NCBI GenBank assembly: GCA_009780115.1
Contig: WRAQ01000005.1
Location: 1 to 64,000, forward strand
Length of the DNA: 64,000 nt
DNA from: Lachnospiraceae bacterium
GTDB lineage: Bacteria; Bacillota; Clostridia; Lachnospirales; Lachnospiraceae
Direction of reading: 5' to 3'
Position numbers and translations under genes: made by a program
Shown: positions 15,899 through 25,460 of the stretch, one piece after another
Numbering within the stretch: position 1 is the first letter of the stretch
Layout: each line of letters begins with the position of its first letter
Notes under the pieces: model-generated
Told to the model about the DNA's origin: nothing
What the model saw: the letters and a program-made list of their open reading frames with translations, nothing else
Databases searched by the model: none

Positions 15899-18022
15899 AT
15901 GTCAATTTTTGATTCCATGCAAATGGGTGAACTTAAGCATATCGTTTTTGACCAATCTCCGTTTTGTATTAATTTTTTTGATGCCGCTCTTAATATCATA
16001 GACTGTAATCAAGCGGCTTTAAATTTCTTTGGTATCGATAATAAAAAAGAATATTTCGAAAGGTTCCGTGACTTTATTCCCGATGTTCAACCCAATGGAA
16101 GGGATTCTTTTGAAATGCTGAACGAATATCGCTTGCTTGCGCTAGAAGAAGGCAGCACAAGTTTTGAGTGGCACCATGTGAAATTAGATGGCGAACCCTT
16201 ACCTTGCGAATTAACTTTTGTGGCAATAATTGATTACGATAAGCAGGCAATCTTAGCCTATTATCATGATTTACGTGAACATTTAATTATGTTTGATGAA
16301 AATAGATTGCAGATTGCCGTGGAAGCTGCCCAGGCGGCAAATTATGCCAAATCGGCTTTTCTTGCAAATATGAGCCATGAAATCAGGACACCGATGAATA
16401 GTATTATCGGTTTCGCGGAATTGGCAATGGATGACAGTATTTCCGAAAAAACAAAAGATTATCTGTTGAAAATAAGAAATAATTCCGAATGGCTGCTTCA
16501 TATCATCAATGATATTCTGGATTTATCAAAAATTGAATCAGGGAAGCTTACTTTAGAGCATATCCCTTTTGATTTGCACGACATATTTACTCATTGCAAA
16601 ACCGCAATTACGCCGGCGGCGGTAGAAAAAGGCTTGATGCTTTATTTTTATGCCGAACCGTCAGTAGGTAAAATGCTGGTTGGCGATCCGGTCAGACTTC
16701 GTCAGGTATTGATAAATTTATTGTCAAATGCGGTCAAATTTACCCGCAAAGGGACTGTAAAAGTATCATCAAATATCATTTCTTCGGCAGAAAATAAAGT
16801 GACAATCCTCTTTGAAGTTAATGACTCCGGTATCGGGATGTCATATGAACAAATTGAGCGGATTTTTGAACCATTTATGCAAGCGGATTCCAGTACAACC
16901 CGCAAATTTGGCGGCACCGGGTTGGGGCTGACTATTTGCCGCAATATCATCGAACTGATGGGCGGTGAACTTTCCCTTGACTCCACGATTGGGGTCGGTT
17001 CCAAATTTTATTTTGAACTAACGTTTGACACAATCGATATTCCTACTGAAAGCAAAGAACATAGGATTGAAATCAGCGAAATGGAAAAACCGGTTTTTGC
17101 CGGTGAAGTTTTGGTTTGTGAAGATAATCAAATGAATCAAAAGCTGATATCCGAACATTTATCCCGTGTTGGTATTGAATCAGTTATTGCTAATAATGGG
17201 CTTGAGGGAATCAATTTTATCCGCAAGCGTAAGGAAGAGGGCGGAAGGCCTTTTGACTTGATTTTTATGGATATTCATATGCCGGTTATGGATGGGCTTG
17301 AGGCGGCGGGAGCTTTAAAAAAGATGAATAATACTGTCCCGGTGGTTGCCCTGACGGCGAATATTATGTCCGGCGATTTGGAGATTTATAAAAAGCAAGG
17401 TTTACCTGATTACCTTGGCAAACCTTTTACTTCAAAGGAACTTTGGTCCTGTCTGCTAAAATACTTAAAGCCGCTTAGGATTGAAGCGGTTGACAATGCC
17501 AAAGCTGCTAACGAAGATGCTGATTTCAGCCGTCAGATTCAAACTATTTTTGTGAAGAAGAATCAAAACAAGTTCACGGAAATCGAAAATGCAATTAATT
17601 CCGGCGAAATAAAGCTTGCCTATCGCCTTGCCCATACTTTAAAAGGGAATGCCGGGCAGATTGGTGAAACGGCGTTACAGGCAGCGGCATTAGAAGTAGA
17701 ATCAAGGCTTAAAGGTGAAAAAAACAATGTTACTTCCGCATATCTTGATACCTTAAACAGGGAACTTAACCGTACTCTTGCGAAACTTGCCCCGCTTTTA
17801 CAGAAAAAAGAAAGTACGGCAAACCTTGAGATAGACAAAGAAAAAATAAATGATTTATTTAACCAACTTGAAGAAATGCTGGAAAACAGCGACCCGGACT
17901 GCTTTAATTTGATTGAAAGTCTTAAAACGATACCCGCAAGTGAACAATTAATTACGCAAGTTGAGGACTTTGACTTCGAACTTGCGCTTGAGACACTAAA
18001 AGAACTTAGGCATAAATTATGA
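15899..18022 (+). CDS. Hybrid sensor histidine kinase (PAS-HisKA-HATPase-REC-Hpt)
   Basis: This 707-residue cytoplasmic hybrid kinase has no transmembrane helix. Domains in order: a PAS-like sensor (about 15-125); HisKA with the phosphorylated His in NMSHEIRTPMNSIIGF; an ATPase domain with NLLSNAVKFT, GIGM and GGTGLGLTI; a receiver with the phospho-acceptor in LIFMDIHMPVMDG; and an Hpt domain with LAHTLKGNAGQIG. ATG 15899 has GAAGGGAGA upstream. A GTG at 15884 would bury that site. The next gene is a REC-GGDEF protein 21 bp downstream, the obvious phosphorelay target. The missing membrane anchor fits sensing of an internal signal, perhaps redox state via the hydrogenase-like protein. Confidence 0.9.
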   Translation: MSIFDSMQMGELKHIVFDQSPFCINFFDAALNIIDCNQAALNFFGIDNKKEYFERFRDFIPDVQPNGRDSFEMLNEYRLLALEEGSTSFEWHHVKLDGEPLPCELTFVAIIDYDKQAILAYYHDLREHLIMFDENRLQIAVEAAQAANYAKSAFLANMSHEIRTPMNSIIGFAELAMDDSISEKTKDYLLKIRNNSEWLLHIINDILDLSKIESGKLTLEHIPFDLHDIFTHCKTAITPAAVEKGLMLYFYAEPSVGKMLVGDPVRLRQVLINLLSNAVKFTRKGTVKVSSNIISSAENKVTILFEVNDSGIGMSYEQIERIFEPFMQADSSTTRKFGGTGLGLTICRNIIELMGGELSLDSTIGVGSKFYFELTFDTIDIPTESKEHRIEISEMEKPVFAGEVLVCEDNQMNQKLISEHLSRVGIESVIANNGLEGINFIRKRKEEGGRPFDLIFMDIHMPVMDGLEAAGALKKMNNTVPVVALTANIMSGDLEIYKKQGLPDYLGKPFTSKELWSCLLKYLKPLRIEAVDNAKAANEDADFSRQIQTIFVKKNQNKFTEIENAINSGEIKLAYRLAHTLKGNAGQIGETALQAAALEVESRLKGEKNNVTSAYLDTLNRELNRTLAKLAPLLQKKESTANLEIDKEKINDLFNQLEEMLENSDPDCFNLIESLKTIPASEQLITQVEDFDFELALETLKELRHKL

Positions 18023-18043
18023 ACTTTTGAAAGGAGCCTTATT

Positions 18044-18961
18044 ATGGAAGAAGAAAATAAAAATAATATTTTAGTCATTGATGACGAACCGGCGAATATC
18101 ATTTCTTTGACCCATATCCTGAAAGATAAATACAAAATTCATGCGGCAAAAAATGGTGCTGACGGTATCCGGCTGGCTCATAAATATATGCCGGATGTGA
18201 TTTTGCTGGATATAATCATGCCTGATATGGATGGTTTTGAAGTAATTAGTGAGCTGAAAAATAATGCCGAAACAAAAGGGATTCCGGTGATTTTTATTAC
18301 CGGCCTTACTAATGTTGAAGATGAAGCAAAAGGTTTGTTAGCCGGGGCGGCCGATTATATTAATAAGCCTTTTAGTGCCCCAATCGTCGAATTAAGGGTC
18401 AATAACCAGGTAATGATGCAGAATTATATCAAAAAAATAGAGGAATTAAGTGTCCGCGACCAGTTGACCGGGCTGACTAACCGGCGCGGTTTTGACGAAC
18501 GCTTAAGGTCTGATTATGACCGGGCAAAAAGAAATCAGGCATATATCTCGGTTATGATAATGGATTTGGACAAATTTAAAAAATATAATGATACATATGG
18601 CCATTTGCAAGGCGACAAAGCTTTACAAGCGGCGGCAAAAGTTCTGGAAAACACCGTCGAAAGGGCAACCGATTTTATTGGCCGTTGGGGTGGTGAAGAA
18701 TTTGTTGCGCTTTTATCGGATAATGACGGTGAACATGCAAAGGTAGTTGCCGAACGAATCCGTAAAAACATGGAAGCAATCGAAATCCCTCTTTTAACCG
18801 ATGGTTCAATAACTAAAATTACGGTAAGTATTGGTATTTGTTCAGGTATTCCCAATGCTGATACCTCGGCCGATATTTTTATGAATAATGCGGATTCAGC
18901 ATTATATTTGGCTAAAGAAAACGGCAGGAATCAGTTTGTCTTGTATGATTGGGGGAAATAA
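18044..18961 (+). CDS. Response regulator diguanylate cyclase (REC-GGDEF)
   Basis: The 305-residue protein has an N-terminal receiver (residues about 5-120, phospho-acceptor in ILLDIIMPDMDG) and a GGDEF domain with an intact active site GRWGGEEF. Five residues before it is the RATD inhibitory I-site, so it should make c-di-GMP and be product-inhibited. GAAAGGAG precedes ATG. It lies between the hybrid kinase (21 bp) and the Fe-S hydrogenase-like gene (1 bp), a tight operon. Its product could act on the PelD-type receptor at 42120-44378. Confidence 0.92.
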   Translation: MEEENKNNILVIDDEPANIISLTHILKDKYKIHAAKNGADGIRLAHKYMPDVILLDIIMPDMDGFEVISELKNNAETKGIPVIFITGLTNVEDEAKGLLAGAADYINKPFSAPIVELRVNNQVMMQNYIKKIEELSVRDQLTGLTNRRGFDERLRSDYDRAKRNQAYISVMIMDLDKFKKYNDTYGHLQGDKALQAAAKVLENTVERATDFIGRWGGEEFVALLSDNDGEHAKVVAERIRKNMEAIEIPLLTDGSITKITVSIGICSGIPNADTSADIFMNNADSALYLAKENGRNQFVLYDWGK

Positions 18962-18962
18962 A

Positions 18963-20243
18963 ATGAGCGGAATCATCAAAACAAATAATAATTTGTGTAC
19001 CGGATGCAACCGTTGTGTGCGGGAATGTCCGATGGAACTCGCAAATATTACATATCAGGATGAATCCGGCGACATCAAAGTACGGATTAATCCCGAAATG
19101 TGTATTTCTTGCGGTCATTGTATTTCTGCCTGCAAACATAAAGCCCGTTATTATATGGATGATACCGAACGTTTTTTTGCTGATTTGGAAAGAGGTATCA
19201 AAATTTCTATCATCGCCGCGCCAAGTATCCGTACTAATTTGCCGATGTGGCGGCGTTTGTTTACCTATTTAAAAAATCAAGGGGTTGATAAGATATATGA
19301 CGTTTCGCTTGGGGCCGATATTTGTATTTGGGGGCATCTCAAATATCTTGAAAAAAATCCCGATTTCAAACTAATTACGCAACCTTGTCCGGTTATCGTC
19401 AGTTATCTTGAGATATATCAGCCGGAACTGATAAAAGCTTTATCCCCGGTTCACAGCCCGATGGCATGTACAGCGATTTACATGAAAGAGTATGAAGATA
19501 TCAGCAGCCCGATTGCTGCTTTGTCCCCCTGTATCGGCAAAGCTGATGAGTTTTCCGAAACAAATCTTTGCGAGTATAATGTCACCTTTGCCAGTATCCG
19601 TGAATACTTAATGAAGAATCGTATCAAATTACCGGCGGAGCAGAGTGAATTTGACCATTACAAAAGCGGTTTGGGTGTCCTCTTTCCGCTGCCGGGCGGT
19701 TTAAAAGAAAATATTGCCTATTTCTTAGGTAATAAGGTTTCGATTGATACAGCAGAAGGGGTATCTATTTTTAATCTTCTTAATATATATGGCGAAACCC
19801 CCAAAGAAATTTTACCCCATGTTTTTGATGTCCTTAACTGCGCCGGTGGGTGTAATGCCGGGACGGCATGTTCGTATTTCCCCAATTTTTTCGAAATTAA
19901 CCGCACATTTAACAAATGCCGGGAACAGGCAATCTATGAACGCGGCCATACCTATTATGAAAATTTATATAAACAATATGATGAACAGTTTGATTTGGAT
20001 AAGTTTTTGCGCAATTATACGCCGCGGCTGATTAATTACCCACAGGTATCGGATTATGATATTGATTTGGCTTTCAAATCAATGCATAAGAACGACTTTG
20101 CCGCCCAAAATATCGATTGCGGTGCATGCGGAAATGAGACTTGTTATAATATGGCCCGCAAAATCGCGATGAAAGTTAATATACCGGTTAACTGTATCGT
20201 GAAATCAATTAATGATGCAAAAGACCTCTCATGCCTTTCTTGA
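18963..20243 (+). CDS. Sensory-type [FeFe]-hydrogenase-like Fe-S protein
   Basis: This 426-residue protein has two ferredoxin [4Fe-4S] motifs (CTGCNRCVRECP and CISCGHCISACKH), a hydrogenase large-subunit domain, and a C-terminal extra Fe-S motif (CGACGNETC with a later Cys). H-cluster ligands appear retained: QPCP in place of TSCCP, LSPCIGK in place of MPCxxK, and LNCAGGC. The proton-transfer cysteine before the first ligand is replaced by proline, so efficient hydrogen turnover is unlikely and a sensory role is favoured. I chose ATG 18963 (GGGGG upstream). Its operon position after a kinase and a cyclase supports signalling. No PAS domain is fused to it, unlike many sensory hydrogenases. Confidence 0.8.
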   Translation: MSGIIKTNNNLCTGCNRCVRECPMELANITYQDESGDIKVRINPEMCISCGHCISACKHKARYYMDDTERFFADLERGIKISIIAAPSIRTNLPMWRRLFTYLKNQGVDKIYDVSLGADICIWGHLKYLEKNPDFKLITQPCPVIVSYLEIYQPELIKALSPVHSPMACTAIYMKEYEDISSPIAALSPCIGKADEFSETNLCEYNVTFASIREYLMKNRIKLPAEQSEFDHYKSGLGVLFPLPGGLKENIAYFLGNKVSIDTAEGVSIFNLLNIYGETPKEILPHVFDVLNCAGGCNAGTACSYFPNFFEINRTFNKCREQAIYERGHTYYENLYKQYDEQFDLDKFLRNYTPRLINYPQVSDYDIDLAFKSMHKNDFAAQNIDCGACGNETCYNMARKIAMKVNIPVNCIVKSINDAKDLSCLS

Positions 20244-20297
20244 GATAACCCGCCAAAAATATAATGGTAACAACTTCCGGGATCGTCCATTCTGAAG

Positions 20298-21515
20298 TTA
20301 CACTTGATGAGCTTTATCGTCCATAAAAAATGGCATGCCATCAGGGAAATCAAAAGTGATTTCTTTGGTATTTTCAGAAATAAACTGGCGCAATTTTTCA
20401 TCATCAATTAATTTCTTGAGGCCGGTAACAAGATTTTCTACGGTTAAATCAATGATAACCGCATTTTTTTCATTTTCGAGAATATCTAAGACCCCTTCAA
20501 AATTCGTAGTCAGACAAGGTTTGTTAAGAATCAATGCTTCTTGTAAGGTAAGCGGAAAACCTTCGAACCGTGACGGCTGAACATATATATCGCTTTCTTT
20601 AATATAAGGTAAAGGATTTTCATGCGAACCAAGCAGGATAAATTTGCCTTCAAGACCGTGCTTAGTAATCAATTTTTCAAGCCGATTTTTTTCAGCACCA
20701 TCTCCAATAATATACCAGCGTAAATTTTCATACCCCTTTTGGATTAAGGCAGCAAAAGCCGGTATCGCAATATCATAACCTTTTTGCGCATGTAAGCGGC
20801 CGACTGTTACGAGCCTGATGCCGGTAAAATCATCAGTAAAACCTTTGCCAAGTTCTGCGTTAGTGCGGATTTCTTCAGGATGAATTATGTTGGGGAAAAG
20901 CTGTGTTTTTTCAGCGAAATCGGGATAAACTTTAATGAAATTCTGTTTAACTGCTTCCGAAATACAACAGATGAAATCGGCTTTAGCATAGTATTTTCGG
21001 TCAAAAACGGGCATATACCCAGCCTTTTCGTAGTTTACATGAATAAAAACGCACTTTTTCCGCGTCTTGACTTTGTCGATGGCATAATAAGTAGCCGCCC
21101 CTTCAATAAAAGCAATACATAAATCATAATTATGATTAAGAACCGGAGTAGTATCGGCAAGTAAAAACCAAAGTAGCTTGTCGGCTTGAAAACGTTTGTT
21201 TTGTTTAAACTGAATAAGGATATTTTTTATTGCATAAGGGATAAATTTGAAAAAATATAACCGCCGGGACAAGCAGCGTATTACCTGTTTTGCAATATAG
21301 AAAGTCCCGCTTCTGCCCAGTACCGGGCTATGGTCAGGGTCTTTGTTCAAAATATTAACTTCATCCGGAACCGCAGAAAACATCTCGCCCCGATTAATGA
21401 TGGAAAGCAAGGAAACAGAAGCTAAATTATAATCAAACGATTTCAAAAGTGAAATTAATGATTTTTCGGCGCCTGCCCGCCCCATTGTATTAATAATGAT
21501 TAGGATTTTTTTCAT
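20298..21515 (-). CDS. Glycosyltransferase family 4
   Basis: This 405-residue GT-B fold enzyme has an N-terminal start typical of GT4 (NTMGRAGAEKSLISLLK), a central LVTVGRLHAQKGYDIAI motif, and the C-terminal nucleotide-sugar site PSRFEGFPLTLQEALILNKP. It likely adds a sugar to a cell-surface glycan. Donor and acceptor are unknown. The gene has no Shine-Dalgarno sequence, and a -10-like TAAAAT lies 5 nt before ATG (21521-21526). It converges with the hydrogenase-like gene. Confidence 0.85.
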   Translation of the reverse strand: MKKILIIINTMGRAGAEKSLISLLKSFDYNLASVSLLSIINRGEMFSAVPDEVNILNKDPDHSPVLGRSGTFYIAKQVIRCLSRRLYFFKFIPYAIKNILIQFKQNKRFQADKLLWFLLADTTPVLNHNYDLCIAFIEGAATYYAIDKVKTRKKCVFIHVNYEKAGYMPVFDRKYYAKADFICCISEAVKQNFIKVYPDFAEKTQLFPNIIHPEEIRTNAELGKGFTDDFTGIRLVTVGRLHAQKGYDIAIPAFAALIQKGYENLRWYIIGDGAEKNRLEKLITKHGLEGKFILLGSHENPLPYIKESDIYVQPSRFEGFPLTLQEALILNKPCLTTNFEGVLDILENEKNAVIIDLTVENLVTGLKKLIDDEKLRQFISENTKEITFDFPDGMPFFMDDKAHQV

Positions 21516-21546
21516 GGTTTATTTTAACACTTCTTGGGATAAAATG

Positions 21547-22128
21547 CTATTTTATACATGTTATTATATAATAACCTTTCTTTTTATGTAATATTTTGTA
21601 ATTTCCAAATAATTGATGTAATTCTGTAAGTGTGCTTTCAGCGCCGTGCTTTTTTTGAATAACGATAAATAATTTACCGCTTTCTTTTAAATGACGGTAT
21701 GCCCCCTCATACATTCTATAAATTACTTCCTTTCCAGCCCGGATAGGGGGATTTATGACTATAGTATCAAAATATTCTGTTATCTTATCAAAGCAATTTG
21801 AGATTAGTATGTTAGATTTAACGTTGTTTAATCCGCAGTTTTTTTTAGTAAGATGAATTGCTCTTTGATTTATATCAACCTGCGTAAGTTCTAATGAGTA
21901 TGTTTTTGCCAGTATAATTCCTATGCATCCATATCCACAGCCCATATCAAGTAAATTGCCGTGAAGAGGGGGGATTTTTTTTAGAAGCAGGTCTGTTGCG
22001 GCATCAATTCGTTGTGCCGAAAAAACACCTGCATCACTGCAAAATATATAATTTTCCCCTTCGAAAAAATATGATATTTCAATAGGTTTACTCTTTATAT
22101 TTGGATCATCTATGAAATAATGACTCAC
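21547..22128 (-). CDS. Class I SAM-dependent methyltransferase (RsmC/RlmG-like)
   Basis: This 193-residue Rossmann methyltransferase has SAM motif I LLDMGCGYGCIGI and the catalytic motif INPPIRAG. NPP-type motifs belong to N-methyltransferases acting on nucleic-acid bases, notably 23S/16S guanine-N2 enzymes, so an rRNA target is likely. I chose GTG 22128, giving the family-typical N-terminus SHYFIDDPN, because GGAGG lies 7 nt upstream. A longer start at 22209 lacks support. It is transcribed from the promoter at 22180-22209. Confidence 0.82.
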   Translation of the reverse strand: MSHYFIDDPNIKSKPIEISYFFEGENYIFCSDAGVFSAQRIDAATDLLLKKIPPLHGNLLDMGCGYGCIGIILAKTYSLELTQVDINQRAIHLTKKNCGLNNVKSNILISNCFDKITEYFDTIVINPPIRAGKEVIYRMYEGAYRHLKESGKLFIVIQKKHGAESTLTELHQLFGNYKILHKKKGYYIITCIK

Positions 22129-22179
22129 AAAAACCTCCGCGCAATACTTAGTCAAAACTTTACTTCTATGATAAAAAAT

Positions 22180-22209
22180 ATTATAACATTTATTGTAACT
22201 TCCCTGCAA
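22180..22209 (-). promoter_or_regulatory. Sigma-A promoter of the methyltransferase gene
   Basis: Read leftward: TTGCAG (22204-22209), 18-bp spacer, TATAAT (22180-22185), about 50 nt before GTG 22128. Confidence 0.6.
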
Positions 22210-22265
22210 GTCTAATCCCTAATAAGGCTCAAAGTCAAGATACTGGAAAACTAATAGAAAATTCA

Positions 22266-22294
22266 TTGAAAATTGCCTAAAAATACTGTATTCT
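22266..22294 (+). promoter_or_regulatory. Sigma-A promoter of the radical-SAM peptide operon
   Basis: TTGAAA (22266-22271), a 17-bp spacer and TATTCT (22289-22294) precede the GTG at 22335 by about 40 nt. Confidence 0.65.
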
Positions 22295-22334
22295 AATGAG
22301 TATAAACTACCTAACCAATAAGCAGGGGTGAGAT

Positions 22335-23471
22335 GTGTCAGAGCGCTTACGGCAGTTGATTTTATTATTACGTTCGCATTTGTTGGGGTTTGATGCGAAA
22401 GCACTTTTTCCGGCTTTGTCAGAGGCAGAGTGGAATGAGCTTTATGAGCTTGCCCTTTCTCATGGTGTCCAGGGTTTTGCTTACGAGGGTGCCTACCGTC
22501 TTGGGCTTAAGCTTCCGGACGGCCTTAGGAAAATCTGGCGGGCAAAGATGGTTAACGATGTCCGGCGCTATTTTGAAATCCGCAATGAATGTGTTTATCT
22601 TGTAGAAAAACTTGAATCAAACGGTATTAAGCCGGTTATTCTAAAGGGATTTTCGGTGAGCCGTTTCTATCCGTTTCCGGAATTGCGCCTGATGGGTGAC
22701 ATGGATATTCTGGTTGATGAAGATTTTTATCAAGCAGCCCTTATGCTTGAAGAGGCAGGTTATCGGGCCAGGAAAGAAGTCGCAGTACATCATATTGAGT
22801 TTACCAATGACAAATTTTTGCTAGAGTTGCACCGGATGCCCCTTACACCGGCCGGGTACAAAGATTACGACCGGTTAGTAGCGATGGTTAATTTCACCGA
22901 ATTAATGAACCGGTGCCGGTTTTTTGATTTAAACGCTATTTCTATGCTTGGGTTAGGTGAAGATGATTTTATCCACTTAAATTTTGTCCATATCCTCAAG
23001 CATTTGTTTCATGATAGGGTAGTATTACGTAATTTTTGTGATATCGTGGTGCTTTTTAACAGTATCCGCCGGGAAGATTGGCAGGGGTATTACGATATGT
23101 TTGTTGATTGCGGACTGGAAAAGCACTTTTCCGGGCTTGTTTCATTTCTTGTATTTGAATTTGGGCTTCCGCATGAACTGGTGAACGGTATCAAGTTGCT
23201 TGATAAAGCTGAAGCGGATGATTTTGCCGCCGCCGTATTTTCGGTCACTAGTGTCAAAGAGGGGGCTAATCAATATTATTCATCACTTAGTTTTAAAGGT
23301 GTTTTAAAAATGCTCTTCCTTTACTTAGAAGCGGCCGGACGTGATACTTTGATTAAATATCCATATTGCCGAAAGTTTATCCTGCTTCGCCCGGTGGGTT
23401 TCATCCATGCTTATGTTGATTATGCCGGGGAATTGTTAAAGAAATTAGTGGGGCGGCAAAATGAAAAATAA
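22335..23471 (+). CDS. Nucleotidyltransferase-family protein of a peptide-modification cluster
   Basis: This 378-residue protein matches the uncharacterised nucleotidyltransferase family (PF14907 type). The core NTase signature is seen around KPVILKGFSVSRFYPFPELRLMGDMDILVD (compared in parts), where the two Asp of DMDILVD would bind metal. Such proteins sit in lasso-peptide and radical-SAM peptide clusters and may adenylylate or transfer nucleotides. GTG 22335 has AGGGGTGAG upstream. The gene overlaps the ABC transporter gene by 11 bp, so it is translationally coupled to it. It is first in the operon. Confidence 0.75.
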   Translation: MSERLRQLILLLRSHLLGFDAKALFPALSEAEWNELYELALSHGVQGFAYEGAYRLGLKLPDGLRKIWRAKMVNDVRRYFEIRNECVYLVEKLESNGIKPVILKGFSVSRFYPFPELRLMGDMDILVDEDFYQAALMLEEAGYRARKEVAVHHIEFTNDKFLLELHRMPLTPAGYKDYDRLVAMVNFTELMNRCRFFDLNAISMLGLGEDDFIHLNFVHILKHLFHDRVVLRNFCDIVVLFNSIRREDWQGYYDMFVDCGLEKHFSGLVSFLVFEFGLPHELVNGIKLLDKAEADDFAAAVFSVTSVKEGANQYYSSLSFKGVLKMLFLYLEAAGRDTLIKYPYCRKFILLRPVGFIHAYVDYAGELLKKLVGRQNEK

Positions 23472-25191
23472 GCCTACTATCCATTGGTTATTCAGCCAAA
23501 TATATGCCTTTTTGCCTCAACTTTCCGTTATTGTTTTCTTAAATTCCGTGGTGACTTTTACCGGGATTTATATGGCGGTGATTGCGAAAAATTTGATTGA
23601 TTCGGCGACTTCTTTAGTAAGTACCGGGGCGGATATATCACCGGCGGGGGCCGGGGTTAGTCAGATGCTTAGCTATATTCCGGCGGTAATCAGGGAGCAG
23701 CCGGATATCCTTAGAAACATCAGCCTTTACCTTGCAATCATTATGATTAACCTGACGATTAGTATGACGGCATCGTTTCTATCGGTTTATTTGAATGAAA
23801 AATTTGAATTTTTTATCCGCAGAAAGATGTTTGATAATATTATGAAGTCCAAATGGCCGGATATCACCGGTTATCACAGTGAAGATTTGATGGTTCGCTT
23901 AACCAGTGATGTCCGCAATGTTGCTTCGGGGCTTATCAATACCTGTACGACAATTGTTGTATTGGTTGTTGGTCTGATTGCGGCTTTTGGCACTCTCTTT
24001 TACTATGACCGTGTGATAGCGGTTTTTGCTTTTGCCCTGGGGCCGATAGCGGTTTATTTCAGTGTCTTTTTTGGTAAAAAAATAAAGTTTTATCAGGAAA
24101 AAGTTCAAGAAAGCGAAGCGAAATACCGCGCTTTTATGCAGGAGAACATTGCAAATATCATCGTCGTTAAATCATTTACTGCCGAAGATTTGATGTCGGA
24201 ACGTTTATATAATTTATACCGTGAAAGAATGAAAATTGTAGTAAAAAAGAACCGTTTGACGATATTTCTTAGCACGATTGTTGGCCTGTCATTTTCGTTA
24301 GGGTATATCGGAGCCTTATCCTGGGGAGTACTAAAAATATCGATGAATATGATGAGTTTTGGTACTTTATCGATTTTCTTAAGTTTAGTTGCCCGGATTC
24401 AATCGCCGATTATGGGTCTTGCGCAAACGGTTCCGCATTTATCAAGTATCATTGCTTCAGCCGGGCGGATTATTGAAATTGATGAGCAGATGATTGAGGG
24501 ACAAGAAAAGGCGAAGCAAAAAGTAAGCAAGATGGGAATAATTTTCAAAGATGTTAATTATTCATACAAAAATAAAAAAGTATTTGACAGGCTCAATTTA
24601 GAAATAAAGCCGGGTTCATTAGTTGCGGTTACGGGGGCTTCCGGAATCGGCAAAACTACTTTAATCAGGCTGATGATGAATTTCGTTGAAGTTGCCGGCG
24701 GGGCGGTTACCTATCGTGGTATCAGTGAAGATGGCGGGGAGACCGAAATGCCGGTTTCGCCGGCGGTCAGGGACTATATTTCTTATGTCCCTCAGGGTAA
24801 TACGCTTTTTTCCGGTTCGATTAAGGATAATCTTCTGATTGGCAATCAAGAATTGCAAAATGAGGACATTTGTAATATACTTAAAGCAGTCGCATTACTT
24901 GATTTTGTGAATAGTTTACCCGATGGAATTGAGACTATTATTGGTGAAAAAGGGCATGGCCTTTCGGAAGGGCAAGCCGAACGGATTGCGATTGCCAGAG
25001 CTTTGGCGAAATCAGCGCCGGTAGTTATTTTCGATGAAGCGACCGCCGCCCTTGATGAGAAAAACGAGCAGGAAATTATTAAAAGTATTAGGAATATCAA
25101 GAATCACCCGACCTGTATTTTTATCACCCATCGCCGGGGGACTTTATCCTTGATGGACGAAGAAATTAATTTGGAGAAAATACTGAAATGA
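23461..25191 (+). CDS. ABC exporter, fused membrane and ATPase domains
   Basis: This 576-residue half-transporter has six predicted membrane helices (about residues 15-320) and a C-terminal ATPase. Walker A is GASGIGKTT (about 392), the signature is LSEGQ, and Walker B is VVIFDEATAALDE. No N-terminal C39 peptidase domain is present, so leader removal must be done by another protein, perhaps the signal-peptidase-like protein at 28067. It overlaps the genes on both sides. The likely substrate is the modified peptide made by this cluster. Confidence 0.88.
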   Translation: MKNKPTIHWLFSQIYAFLPQLSVIVFLNSVVTFTGIYMAVIAKNLIDSATSLVSTGADISPAGAGVSQMLSYIPAVIREQPDILRNISLYLAIIMINLTISMTASFLSVYLNEKFEFFIRRKMFDNIMKSKWPDITGYHSEDLMVRLTSDVRNVASGLINTCTTIVVLVVGLIAAFGTLFYYDRVIAVFAFALGPIAVYFSVFFGKKIKFYQEKVQESEAKYRAFMQENIANIIVVKSFTAEDLMSERLYNLYRERMKIVVKKNRLTIFLSTIVGLSFSLGYIGALSWGVLKISMNMMSFGTLSIFLSLVARIQSPIMGLAQTVPHLSSIIASAGRIIEIDEQMIEGQEKAKQKVSKMGIIFKDVNYSYKNKKVFDRLNLEIKPGSLVAVTGASGIGKTTLIRLMMNFVEVAGGAVTYRGISEDGGETEMPVSPAVRDYISYVPQGNTLFSGSIKDNLLIGNQELQNEDICNILKAVALLDFVNSLPDGIETIIGEKGHGLSEGQAERIAIARALAKSAPVVIFDEATAALDEKNEQEIIKSIRNIKNHPTCIFITHRRGTLSLMDEEINLEKILK

Positions 25192-25460
25192 AAATAAAAA
25201 ATGGCTATTTATTACGGACGATCGCCGATACAAACATTGTCGTCCCGGTTTCGGAGCGGGTCATCGAATTTAAAGGCATGATTACTTTGAATGATGTTTC
25301 GGCGGATATTTGGCGCTTCCTTGAAACGGAACGGGAATTTGAAGAAGTTGTTACTTATATGATAGCTGAATACAGTATTGATAAGGAAGTCGCGAAGCGG
25401 GATTTGAAGGTTTTACTTTCGCAAATGAAAGAAAACGGAATCTTGGAATATGATAAATAA
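25188..25460 (+). CDS. PqqD-like RiPP recognition element
   Basis: This 90-residue PqqD-family protein has the winged-helix layout of RiPP recognition elements, with the typical GMITLNDVSADIWRFLE stretch at residues about 30-46. It would bind the precursor leader and present it to the radical SAM enzyme encoded next. Its ATG overlaps the ABC stop (ATGA), and its end overlaps the radical-SAM start by 11 bp. Confidence 0.82.
   Translation: MKIKNGYLLRTIADTNIVVPVSERVIEFKGMITLNDVSADIWRFLETEREFEEVVTYMIAEYSIDKEVAKRDLKVLLSQMKENGILEYDK

Noticed and set aside
20244-20297. Terminator between the hydrogenase-like gene and the GT4 gene
   Set aside because: A GTAAC/GAAGTTAC-type stem exists but is bulged and not followed by a T-run; not strong enough to list.
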